A DNA stretch of 6,257 nucleotides from Deltaproteobacteria bacterium (lineage in GTDB: Bacteria; Desulfobacterota; DSM-4660; Desulfatiglandales; HGW-15): NCBI GenBank assembly GCA_024641835.1, contig JAHECH010000277.1, positions 1-6,257 of the forward strand, read 5' to 3'. Both the position numbers and the translations under genes were made by a program. Under the pieces are notes generated by a model. It saw only the letters and a program-made list of their open reading frames with translations, did no database searches and was not told the DNA's origin. Position 1 is the first letter of the stretch. Every line of letters begins with the position of its first letter. Positions 1 to 5,198 of the stretch are shown in pieces.

Positions 1-2
1 CC

Positions 3-545
3 CCTGCCATTACTTACAGGATTCATAGAGTAAGAAGAGGAGAATCACTGAGGAGCATCAGCACGAGATACAGGGCGGATCCAGATGATATCATTGCTCT
101 TAACAATTTGAGGATGAATGGGCGTTTGAAGACCGGGATGAGGTTGAGAATACCGGCCAGGGTGGCAAGCTCTCGTTCCAAGGCGAGCGTGGCACCGGCA
201 AAGCAGGTGGCAGGTCAGGAAAAGGCCGTCAAATACAAGGTGAAGCAGGGAGATTCCTTGTATGAAATCGCCAACAGGTACAACACGACTGTAAAAGACA
301 TCCAGTCTTATAACGGACTCAAGAGCACGATCCTTCAACTGGGACAGGTCCTTTTGATCCCTCCGGGCTCTGAAGAGAGTCGTCCTTCCGACAAAACAAA
401 GAGTTACACGGTCAAGGGTGGAGATAGTCCTTTTCTCATTGCGAAAAGATACCAGATGAATCTTGCCGATTTCCTTAGAATAAACAATCTGACGACCCGG
501 AGTACTATCTTCCCAGGCCAGGAGTTGTTACTCACAACGAACTGA
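3..545 (+). CDS. C-terminal part of a LysM-repeat protein, probably an MltD-like lytic transglycosylase (5' end outside window)
   Basis: The frame is open from the left edge (first full codon at 3) to TGA at 543-545, giving 180 residues of a longer protein. A TTG at 108 falls inside the first LysM repeat, so it is not the real start. Three LysM peptidoglycan-binding repeats are visible. Repeat 1 is at about nt 24-155 (VRRGESL, then ALNNL and LKTGMRLRIP). Repeat 2 is at 234-362 (YKVKQGDSLYEIANRY, then LGQVLLIP). Repeat 3 is at 405-533 (YTVKGGDSPFLIAKRY, then PGQELLL). Ser/Lys/Arg-rich linkers separate them. LysM modules bind the GlcNAc backbone of peptidoglycan, so the protein should act in the periplasm or envelope. 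A tail of LysM repeats is typical of MltD-type transglycosylases, but the catalytic domain is not in the window, so a LysM endopeptidase or another wall protein is possible. Repeat 3 has SPF where TL is usual after GD. The gene converges on the HAD gene. Confidence 0.85.
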   Translation, partial: PAITYRIHRVRRGESLRSISTRYRADPDDIIALNNLRMNGRLKTGMRLRIPARVASSRSKASVAPAKQVAGQEKAVKYKVKQGDSLYEIANRYNTTVKDIQSYNGLKSTILQLGQVLLIPPGSEESRPSDKTKSYTVKGGDSPFLIAKRYQMNLADFLRINNLTTRSTIFPGQELLLTTN

Positions 546-604
546 TCATCGCGCTGCGACTCCATCCCTGAGGCATAGGGCCGCGAGGGAATTCCTGAAA
601 AACA

Positions 605-1225
605 CTAGATGAGGTTCAGAATTTCGTCAATGTGGTTGATGATGTAGTCAGGCTTCGGGTCTCCAGACACCATCCCAGAGTTCTTCCTATTGGTGAGCAA
701 TACCGTGCATGCTCCCGCGGCCTTGCCCGCTATGATATCAAATCGGAAGTCGCCCACCACCATAAGTTGTGCGATGGGAATGCCCATTAAAAGTGAGGCC
801 TTGATGACGCCGTCAGGATGAGGCTTCGGGAGACAATCATTCCTGGTCAGAATGACTTTGAAGTCTTCCATCCGAGCTATATGGATTTTTCCCAGAGCCT
901 GTTGAACAGCCTGCAAGCTATTCCTCGTATGGATACCCAGGGAGATTCCTCTCCGTTTGAGCTCTGAGAGACAATTCTCGACCCCAGCGTTGGGGCGAGA
1001 TCGTGCCGCTGCCTGGGTCTCCTCCAGCTCCAGGATCTCCAAAAGAGAAGCCTTTTTCTCTTCTGGCTGGGTTTCAATGAATTCCAGAATAGGGAAGTCG
1101 GGTGGGCAATTCATTTCCCGTTTTATGGCTGGGAAATCCAGAGCTCCAGGGAAAGTGAGCGTGCCGTCGAAATCGAATAGAATCCCCTTGATTTTCCGCC
1201 GGGACTTAGATGCTCTCTTACTCAC
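605..1225 (-). CDS. HAD-family hydrolase (phosphoglycolate phosphatase-like)
   Basis: A phosphatase of the haloacid dehalogenase superfamily. Using a GTG start at 1225 it is 206 residues long. Near the N terminus is motif I, FDFDGTLT, with the nucleophile Asp and the general acid Asp two residues on. Motif II is the Thr of GIHTRNS, motif III the Lys of LPKPHPDG, and motif IV is VGDFRFDIIAGKAAG with its metal-binding Asp residues. All catalytic positions are present. The helical stretch between motifs I and II (FPAIKRE to LEETQAAA) fits a small C1 cap, as in phosphoglycolate or pyrophosphate phosphatases. The substrate cannot be read from sequence. I chose GTG 1225 because GGAG lies 5 nt upstream (1231-1234) and HAD proteins usually start shortly before DFDGT. 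A longer form from TTG 1327 (240 aa) has no clear ribosome site. It lies downstream of the Cys-rich gene on the same strand and may be co-transcribed with it. Confidence 0.85.
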   Translation of the reverse strand: MSKRASKSRRKIKGILFDFDGTLTFPGALDFPAIKREMNCPPDFPILEFIETQPEEKKASLLEILELEETQAAARSRPNAGVENCLSELKRRGISLGIHTRNSLQAVQQALGKIHIARMEDFKVILTRNDCLPKPHPDGVIKASLLMGIPIAQLMVVGDFRFDIIAGKAAGACTVLLTNRKNSGMVSGDPKPDYIINHIDEILNLI

Positions 1226-1448
1226 GAATGCTCCGATGATTTTGCTCGACCCGTGTGACCCGAGTTCGTGATATACAAAATCCTGCCCAATGTTCGGGGA
1301 CCGGATTGATTTTGCTCGCTTGATCAAAGACGAAACATGGGTATTGCGTAGAGACCGTTCAGGGCTCAGGGTGCTCGGCCCAAGAAAAATCCAGGCGCCG
1401 AAGCGGTCGGTCTGAGCCGTGAGGCGCGCTCGTACCTTGGACCGCAGA

Positions 1449-1658
1449 TCAGGTCGTGCCTTTCATTCCTGTTTCCAGGCGATACCTTTTGTCACTCTTC
1501 TTGCACAGTTCCCAAATGATGCACTGAGTGCGGAATTTGCAATAATCACAAGGATCCGTGCACGCCTCACAATTCTCCAAACACTCCTGGCAGTAACCTA
1601 TCTGCATTTTCTGACAGGCGATATACGCCTCACGATCAGGATGAAAGCGACATACCAT
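1449..1658 (-). CDS. small cysteine-rich conserved protein, probable metal binder
   Basis: A 69-residue protein with ten Cys: C3, C15, C23, C26, C30, C33, C37, C40, C46 and C52. The start MVCRFHPDREA resembles the opening of B-box-type zinc fingers (C-x2-H, then C and CxxC). The middle, GYCQECLENCEACTDPC, has CxxC, CxxxC, CxxC and CxxxC spacing that could hold two Zn2+ ions or an Fe-S cluster. The Cys pattern makes this strand coding, not the overlapping + strand frame. I recall similar small proteins in deltaproteobacteria but know no function. No signal peptide or membrane segment is seen, so it is probably cytoplasmic. The ATG at 1658 has GAGG 8 nt upstream. A much better ribosome site and ATG lie at 1708 in another frame, so the true N terminus may be longer (see the entry at 1598-1708). 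The HAD gene follows on the same strand. Confidence 0.75.
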   Translation of the reverse strand: MVCRFHPDREAYIACQKMQIGYCQECLENCEACTDPCDYCKFRTQCIIWELCKKSDKRYRLETGMKGTT

Positions 1659-1708
1659 AAATGAGACCTCATCTTCTCTTCGTGTGATGCGTCATCCTCT
1701 GCGTTCAT
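1598..1708 (-). CDS. 36-codon overlapping leader ORF, or frameshifted true 5' end of the Cys-rich gene
   Basis: ATG at 1706-1708 is preceded by AGGAGG with 5 nt spacing (1714-1719), the best ribosome binding site in the window. The frame reads MNAEDDASHEEKMRSH, then LWYVAF, and stops at TAG 1598. It overlaps the first 61 bp of the Cys-rich gene in another frame. One extra T in the TTT at 1659-1661 would give MRSHFMVCRFHPDRE, joining the two into one protein of 86 residues. Either this is a translationally coupled leader peptide, or the assembly or the gene has lost a base. The sequence alone cannot decide. No function is proposed for the 36-residue peptide itself. Confidence 0.4.
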   Translation of the reverse strand: MNAEDDASHEEKMRSHLWYVAFILIVRRISPVRKCR

Positions 1709-1713
1709 AAACC

Positions 1714-1730
1714 CCTCCTCAATGTGGAGG
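1714..1730 (-). promoter_or_regulatory. hairpin over the ribosome binding site of the ATG at 1708
   Basis: On the minus strand CCTCC (1726-1730) can pair with GGAGG (1714-1718) across a 7-nt loop. This would bury the strong Shine-Dalgarno sequence that serves the ATG at 1708. The stem is only five base pairs but GC-rich. It could tune translation, or be chance in a purine-rich ribosome site. Confidence 0.3.
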
Positions 1731-1782
1731 TGCCCGGGGCGGCTAGAGCTGGATCGACTTATTCACCCGTTTTATGACCACG

Positions 1783-1811
1783 ACCTTAGCAAATTTGACT
1801 CTAAAGTTCAA
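1783..1811 (-). promoter_or_regulatory. possible sigma70-type promoter for the Cys-rich/HAD genes
   Basis: On the minus strand TTGAAC (1806-1811) and TAAGGT (1783-1788) are separated by exactly 17 nt, about 75 nt upstream of the ATG at 1708. The -35 matches TTGACA at four positions, and the -10 keeps the T, A and final T of TATAAT. Position and spacing fit, but such matches also arise by chance. Confidence 0.3.
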
Positions 1812-1835
1812 TGATGGAGGGGTGCCCATACTTTG

Positions 1836-1864
1836 TTGACAACTTTCCCGAGATCATTTAAGCT
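1836..1864 (+). promoter_or_regulatory. possible sigma70-type promoter for the methyltransferase-amrS operon
   Basis: A perfect -35 hexamer TTGACA (1836-1841) is followed after 17 nt by TAAGCT (1859-1864), which keeps T1, A2 and T6 of the -10 consensus. It ends 67 nt before the methyltransferase ATG. The region 1709-1931 otherwise holds no gene that I can support, and it is the divergent spacer where promoters for both sides are expected. Confidence 0.4.
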
Positions 1865-1931
1865 TTTTTGCAAGGCGTACCCCTTCCCTCATTCGTGAGA
1901 ACATCGAACCATTAAGCACCTTGGTTTCCCC

Positions 1932-2744
1932 ATGAGTCTTGTCTTTGATGCCAGAGCTGCCAGACTGTATGAAACCTGGTATTTTTCTCCACCGGGTCGA
2001 GCCATGGAAAGACTGGTGGAAAGGTCTGTTCCCCTTCTTTTGGACCCTCAGCCGGGAGAAAAAATCTTGGACATTGGTTGCGGCGAAGGGAATCACCTTA
2101 TCACGTTCCAAAAGCTTGGGCTGGATATTTACGGTGTCGATGCTTCGCCTTACATGATTCGGAGAGCTGAGAAGCGCCTCGGTGACCGAGCGACTCTGAA
2201 GGTGGGGGTGGCGGAAGACCTTCCATTTGACGACAATGAGTTTGACCTGGCAGTTCTCATCAACACGCTGGAATTTCTGGATGATCCTTTGGAAGCCCTG
2301 AGAGAGGCGCGGAGGGTGGTGAAAAGGAAGGTCCTCATCGGGGTGATGAACAGCCTTTCATGGTACTGCCTTCTCAACAAGTTCCGAAGCTTTTTTCGCA
2401 AGACTCTCTTCAGCCATGCGACCCTGTACAACCTGTGGGACCTGAAGTCCTATGTCCGTTCGGTTTTTGGGAATGCGCCGGTCACATCGTGTTGCGGTCA
2501 CGTGCAAGGGGCATTAATGGGAAAACTCTGCGGGCTTGCTTCTGATCACTGGCACTTTGCGCACTGCCCTTTCGGTTCTTTCCTGAGTCTCGCCGTCACT
2601 ATCAAATACAGGGCAAGGACCGAGCAGCACCCGCTCAAGGTGGGCCTGGGAGAAGTAGGGCACCCGGTTGCAAGAGTTGTCACCATGGGAACACATCGCT
2701 TTGCGGAGGTTGATCCGGAACATGAAAGAAGCTTACTTGTATGA
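1932..2744 (+). CDS. class I SAM-dependent methyltransferase (Methyltransf_11 type)
   Basis: A 270-residue protein with a Rossmann-fold methyltransferase domain. Motif I, ILDIGCGEGNH (45-55), forms the S-adenosylmethionine loop. The acidic residue ending strand 2 is in YGVDAS (D70), which binds the ribose. EDLPFDDNEFDLAV (95-108) is the adenine-side and motif II region, followed by LEFLDDPLEALREARRVV, typical of UbiE/BioC-like enzymes. The N terminus (FDARAARLYETWYFSPPGR) is the usual cap of this group, which supports ATG 1932. An in-frame stop at 1896 rules out a much longer form. No Shine-Dalgarno is visible before this ATG. The C-terminal 100 residues are poorly characterised and contain several Cys and His (SCCGH, HWHFAHC). 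The methyl acceptor is unknown. Its end overlaps amrS by 23 bp, so the two are almost certainly one translationally linked operon. Confidence 0.88.
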   Translation: MSLVFDARAARLYETWYFSPPGRAMERLVERSVPLLLDPQPGEKILDIGCGEGNHLITFQKLGLDIYGVDASPYMIRRAEKRLGDRATLKVGVAEDLPFDDNEFDLAVLINTLEFLDDPLEALREARRVVKRKVLIGVMNSLSWYCLLNKFRSFFRKTLFSHATLYNLWDLKSYVRSVFGNAPVTSCCGHVQGALMGKLCGLASDHWHFAHCPFGSFLSLAVTIKYRARTEQHPLKVGLGEVGHPVARVVTMGTHRFAEVDPEHERSLLV

Positions 2745-3732
2745 AAAAATGGAGAATCAGAGGGTTCGATGTTTTCTCTGTAACCACCGATGCTTGATCA
2801 AGGAGGGGGCGAGAGGCATATGCGGCGTTCGGGAGAATCAGGGGGGCACTCTCGTGAGCCTGGTGTATGGAAAGGTGATCGCCAGGCATGTGGACCCGAT
2901 CGAAAAAAAGCCCCTTTTTCATTTTCTTCCGGGAAGCCGGTCGTATTCTCTTGCTACAGCGGGCTGTAATTTCAGGTGTCTCTTTTGCCAGAATGCAGAC
3001 ATCTCACAGATGCCCGCTGATCGCAGCCAGATCTGGGGAGAGGAGATGACGCCCTCCATGATCGTAGAGGAAGCCACAGGCAGCCGATCCTTTAGCATTT
3101 CCTATACTTATACTGAACCCACCATCTTTTTTGAGCTCGCTGTGGATACAGCGAGGCTGGCTGTAAAAAAAGGTCTCAAGAACATCTTTGTCTCCAACGG
3201 GTACATGACTGAAGAGTGCCTGGAGGAGATATCTTCCGACCTCCATGGTGCAAATGTGGATCTCAAAGCGTTTACAGACAAGTTCTACAAGGAGCAATGC
3301 GGGGCAAAACTCGAACCCATTTTGCGAACTCTTGAGATCATGAGGAAGATGGGAGTTTGGGTCGAGGTGACGACTTTGCTCATCCCCGGTCTGAACGACT
3401 CCACCGAAGAACTCAAGGGCTTGGCCGGTTTCCTCTCCAACCTGGATCCTGATATTCCGTGGCACATCAGCCGCTTTCATCCTTCCTACCGCCTGATGAA
3501 CGTTCGCCCTACACCTCCCGAAAGCATTCAAAGGGCAAGAGACATAGGATATGAGGCGGGTCTGAAGTATGTCTACACCGGGAACTTGCCCGGCGACGAA
3601 GGAGAAAAGACTTATTGTCACCAATGTAAAGAGCTTCTCATCGACCGGATCGGTTTCAACGTCAGAAAGCAGGCGATAAGGGATAACCGCTGTCCCCGGT
3701 GCAACGCGCTGATTCCGGGAGTCTGGAGTTAG
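2722..3732 (+). CDS. amrS: AmmeMemoRadiSam system radical SAM enzyme
   Basis: A 336-residue radical SAM protein. The [4Fe-4S] motif CxxxCxxC is GCNFRCLFCQN (C82, C86, C89). Before it comes the family's N-terminal Cys module (C17, C20, C24, C34) and VDPIEKKPLFHFLPG, which is diagnostic of this family and of related pyruvate-formate-lyase-activase-like proteins. After it come SYTYTEPTIFFE, the LKAF stretch, LIPGLND and WHISRFHPSYR. The C terminus has a CxxC...CxxC pair (C299, C302, C324, C327), likely a zinc ribbon or extra cluster site. The family usually accompanies AMMECR1-domain and Memo-like proteins, neither of which is in the window. Its reaction is not established to my knowledge. I chose ATG 2722 because the protein then starts MKEAYLYEK as family members do. 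GGAGG lies 12 nt upstream inside the methyltransferase gene. A TTG at 2668 adds 18 residues without homology. Confidence 0.9.
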   Translation: MKEAYLYEKMENQRVRCFLCNHRCLIKEGARGICGVRENQGGTLVSLVYGKVIARHVDPIEKKPLFHFLPGSRSYSLATAGCNFRCLFCQNADISQMPADRSQIWGEEMTPSMIVEEATGSRSFSISYTYTEPTIFFELAVDTARLAVKKGLKNIFVSNGYMTEECLEEISSDLHGANVDLKAFTDKFYKEQCGAKLEPILRTLEIMRKMGVWVEVTTLLIPGLNDSTEELKGLAGFLSNLDPDIPWHISRFHPSYRLMNVRPTPPESIQRARDIGYEAGLKYVYTGNLPGDEGEKTYCHQCKELLIDRIGFNVRKQAIRDNRCPRCNALIPGVWS

Positions 3733-3833
3733 TGTCCTGAGTCATAAGACAGGTGAATAAATCAACGCAGCCGGAGCACCCTTGGGGCGCTCCGGCTTCT
3801 CAGCTTGGCAACGGGTTTATTAGTCAGGACACT
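3731..3833. repeat. 103-bp nested inverted repeat (MITE/REP-like element or complex terminator)
   Basis: The outer arms AGTGTCCTGA (3731-3740) and TCAGGACACT (3824-3833) are perfect 10-bp inverted repeats. With the next bases the arms match at 15 of 17 positions (ATAA at 3744-3747 pairs with TTAT at 3817-3820). Nested at the centre is a second perfect 9-bp stem, AGCCGGAGC (3769-3777) with GCTCCGGCT (3789-3797), around an 11-nt loop. The left arm begins inside the amrS stop codon. No T run follows the inner stem, so it is not a classic intrinsic terminator, though it could stop or protect the amrS transcript. Terminal inverted repeats flanking a short non-coding core also fit a miniature transposable or REP-type element. 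No clear target duplication is seen and there is only one copy in this window. Confidence 0.65.
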
Positions 3834-3841
3834 GGCGGCAT

Positions 3842-3954
3842 GGAAGACCACCTTCCGGTGGGGTGGGGGCGGCAGGAATTGCTAAGCTAAATTCCCGGGA
3901 CACGGCCTTAGGAAGATTGAACTTTCACCAACACTCTGGTAAAAGAAAGGTCAA
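3842..3954 (+). other. run of possible RNA stem-loops upstream of the small broken gene
   Basis: Three hairpins lie in succession. In the first, CCACC (3848-3852) pairs with GGTGG (3857-3861); a competing fold pairs GGAAG (3842-3846) with CTTCC (3852-3856). In the second, GGAATT (3875-3880) pairs with AATTCC (3890-3895). In the third, TTGAACTTTC (3917-3926) pairs with GAAAGGTCAA (3945-3954) with one mismatch, extended by ACCA/TGGT (3927-3930 with 3937-3940) past an AAAA bulge. Only the third is long enough to be convincing alone. No ORF in this stretch looks coding. Together with the terminator-like hairpin at 3985-4029 it could be a structured leader or a small RNA of unknown class. Confidence 0.4.
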
Positions 3955-3971
3955 GGAGGGCTCTCACGGGT

Positions 3972-4040
3972 TCTTCTTAATCAGCCCCCGCTGGACCTTA
4001 GAACGCCTTCTTCCACAGCGGGGGTTTTCTTAGGAGAAGA
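3972..4040 (+). promoter_or_regulatory. outer stem that could mask the ribosome site of the small gene at 4046
   Basis: TCTTCTTAA (3972-3980) can pair with TTAGGAGAAGA (4030-4040), leaving GG (4033-4034) bulged. This stem encloses the GC hairpin at 3985-4024. It would draw the AGGAG ribosome site (4032-4036) of the following gene into a helix. Nine base pairs, mostly AU, suggest a weak, switchable structure. This is inference from pairing only. Confidence 0.3.
3985..4029 (+). terminator. intrinsic terminator or attenuator hairpin
   Basis: CCCCCGCTG (3985-3993) pairs perfectly with CAGCGGGGG (4016-4024), followed at once by TTTTC (4025-4029) and TTA. A 3-bp inner extension (GGA/TCC) follows a 2-nt bulge, and the loop is otherwise about 20 nt. 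This is a strong Rho-independent signature for + strand transcription. It sits 17 nt before the start of a small gene rather than at the end of one. That suggests either an attenuator in a leader or the 3' end of a non-coding RNA. Read-through from amrS would also end here. Confidence 0.6.
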
Positions 4041-4045
4041 GTGCG

Positions 4046-4211
4046 ATGAAGCAGGAAGACGAGCTTGCCATGAAGGTCACTAAGGGAGATTGTCATCAAA
4101 TTCATTGAGGTGGGCAGGTTGTCCCTGAATACCTTTGACGAAGTGTTTCGGCAGGTCCATTCCACTGTCCTGGACACGATCACGGAAAATTCTCTCAAGA
4201 AAGATAGATAG
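4046..4211 (+). pseudogene. small conserved-looking gene (about 54 codons) broken by a 1-base frameshift
   Basis: ATG 4046 has AGGAG 9 nt upstream (4032-4036). Translation starts MKQEDELAMKVTK and then runs out of frame, stopping at TGA 4106-4108 after 20 codons. If one G of the GGG at 4084-4086 is skipped, the frame continues KEIVIKFIEVGRLSLNTF, then DEVFRQVHSTVLDTITENSL and KKDR, stopping at TAG 4209-4211. The joined 54-residue product is coherent: amphipathic helices, acidic start, basic end, no membrane segment or signal peptide. I believe similar short proteins (TKE-x-V-KFIEVGR-) recur in deltaproteobacteria, but I know no function. A sequencing or assembly error in the G run is as likely as a real mutation. 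Programmed +1 frameshifting is possible but has no supporting signal. It converges on truA. Confidence 0.6.
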
Positions 4212-4280
4212 GCAAAAGCTGTTGCTTTATCGGGGCTCCACTTCAGCGGTGCAGGGCTCACGGAAATAACCAAGCCTGTC

Positions 4281-4297
4281 AAAAAGGGATATCCCTT
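4281..4297 (-). terminator. weak intrinsic terminator candidate for truA
   Basis: AAGGGATATCCCTT (4284-4297) is a perfect 14-bp palindrome. Read on the minus strand it gives AAGGG-ATAT-CCCTT followed by TTT (4281-4283), so five T in total, 20 nt after the truA stop. The stem is short (5 bp), so termination would be weak. The region 4212-4317 between the convergent genes holds no other feature except a 5-bp AAAGC/GCTTT hairpin at 4215-4228. Confidence 0.35.
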
Positions 4298-4317
4298 GTG
4301 CTCTATGCCTTGAGCTG

Positions 4318-5067
4318 CTAATCATATTTAACCATGGCAAGGAAAAGCCCTTGAGGAGGTGCCTTTATCCCTGCCATTTGCCTGTCTCTGGATCTGAAGA
4401 TGTCTTCAAAAGCCTCCACCGCGATTCTTCCCTGTCCAACGTCCACTGCGGTGCCTACCATGTTTCGAACCATGTGCCTCAAGAATCCATCTGCCTCAAA
4501 GACGAAACGCAAGAGATCTTGTTCGGATGCCTGAAGCTCTGCCAGCATCATTTCCCTCACGGGGTTCATGTTCCCGCTGCCTGAGGACTTGAAAGAAGAA
4601 AAATCATGCTTTCCTCTTAGCAAAGAGACGCATTGCGTCATTTTGACCAAGTCTAGCCTGAAGGGAACATGCCAGGTGTAAAAGCGAAGAAATAGATCTG
4701 GTTCCGGTCTATTCAGGATCTTGTATTCATACGTCTTGCTTCTCGCGGAATACCTGGCATGGAAATCCGGGCTGGCGTATTCTGCCTTTTCGACACGAAT
4801 ATCAGAGGGAATCAGAGAATTGAGTCCTCTTCTAAGGGAATCGGGATGGAGGTTTGATCTGGTGATGAAGTGGCAGACCTGATGGATGGCATGTACGCCC
4901 GCGTCTGTCCTTCCCGAGGCAATGAGGGTCACCGGTTCGCCGATGATCCTTTGAATTCTCTCTTCCAGAATGCCCTGAATGGTGGGAGTTCCTTTCTGTC
5001 GCTGCCAGCCATGGTAGCAAGTCCCGTCATACTGAAGGACCATCCTGATGTTTCGCTTTGGCTCCAC
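4318..5067 (-). CDS. truA: tRNA pseudouridine(38-40) synthase TruA
   Basis: A 249-residue protein matching TruA along its whole length. TruA converts uridine to pseudouridine at positions 38-40 of the tRNA anticodon arm. The N-terminal IRMVLQYDGTCYHGWQRQ is the usual start. The catalytic motif is SGRTDAGVHA with the nucleophile D55. FHARYSARSKTYEY (102-115) supplies the conserved tyrosine region. HDFSSFKSSGS (154-164), GFLRHMVRN (194-202) and APPQGL (236-241) are the C-terminal family signatures. No key residue is missing. The start is GTG at 5067, because it leaves the conserved YDGT at the normal distance. A GGGGA 5 nt upstream is a modest ribosome site, and an internal ATG at codon 9 would cut into the first strand. 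A terminator lies between it and rpsI, so it probably has its own promoter; a TATAAG at 5134-5139 is a candidate -10 without a good -35. Confidence 0.96.
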   Translation of the reverse strand: MEPKRNIRMVLQYDGTCYHGWQRQKGTPTIQGILEERIQRIIGEPVTLIASGRTDAGVHAIHQVCHFITRSNLHPDSLRRGLNSLIPSDIRVEKAEYASPDFHARYSARSKTYEYKILNRPEPDLFLRFYTWHVPFRLDLVKMTQCVSLLRGKHDFSSFKSSGSGNMNPVREMMLAELQASEQDLLRFVFEADGFLRHMVRNMVGTAVDVGQGRIAVEAFEDIFRSRDRQMAGIKAPPQGLFLAMVKYD

Positions 5068-5198
5068 GGGTTCCCCAAAGGACTAGGTGACGTCCAAGAA
5101 GGTTGGTATGGTTCAATCCGGATGCGTTTTTACCTTATAACGGGCTGTTGCCCAAATCACTGCACCCCCATGGGGAGGTGGTCTTCAAGGCCGCAACC

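Noticed and set aside
45..338. 97-codon minus-strand ORF opposite the LysM gene
   Set aside because: The + strand shows three LysM repeats here, and the minus product has no recognisable features.
565..590. Hairpin TCCCT/AGGGA between the convergent LysM and HAD genes
   Set aside because: The stem is interrupted and no T run follows on either strand, so I do not call it a terminator.
957..1271. 104-codon + strand ORF
   Set aside because: It is antisense to the HAD gene, whose catalytic motifs are intact on the other strand.
1382..1415. Possible terminator after the Cys-rich gene (CCGA/TCGG stem near ATTTTTC on the minus strand)
   Set aside because: The stem is only 4 bp and about 8 nt separate it from the T run, so it is too weak to support.
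1419..1664. 81-codon + strand ORF
   Set aside because: It overlaps the Cys-rich frame, whose cysteine pattern marks the minus strand as coding.
3004..3624. 206-codon minus-strand ORF opposite amrS
   Set aside because: It lies wholly inside the clearly coding amrS frame, has no domain or ribosome site, and is a shadow of its codon pattern.
3998..4282. 94-codon minus-strand ORF
   Set aside because: It is antisense to the frameshifted small gene and runs through the terminator hairpin. It has no family signal.
4284..4297. Perfect palindrome AAGGGATATCCCTT as a protein-binding operator
   Set aside because: It lies between two convergent gene ends with no promoter nearby. A weak terminator reading for truA is simpler.
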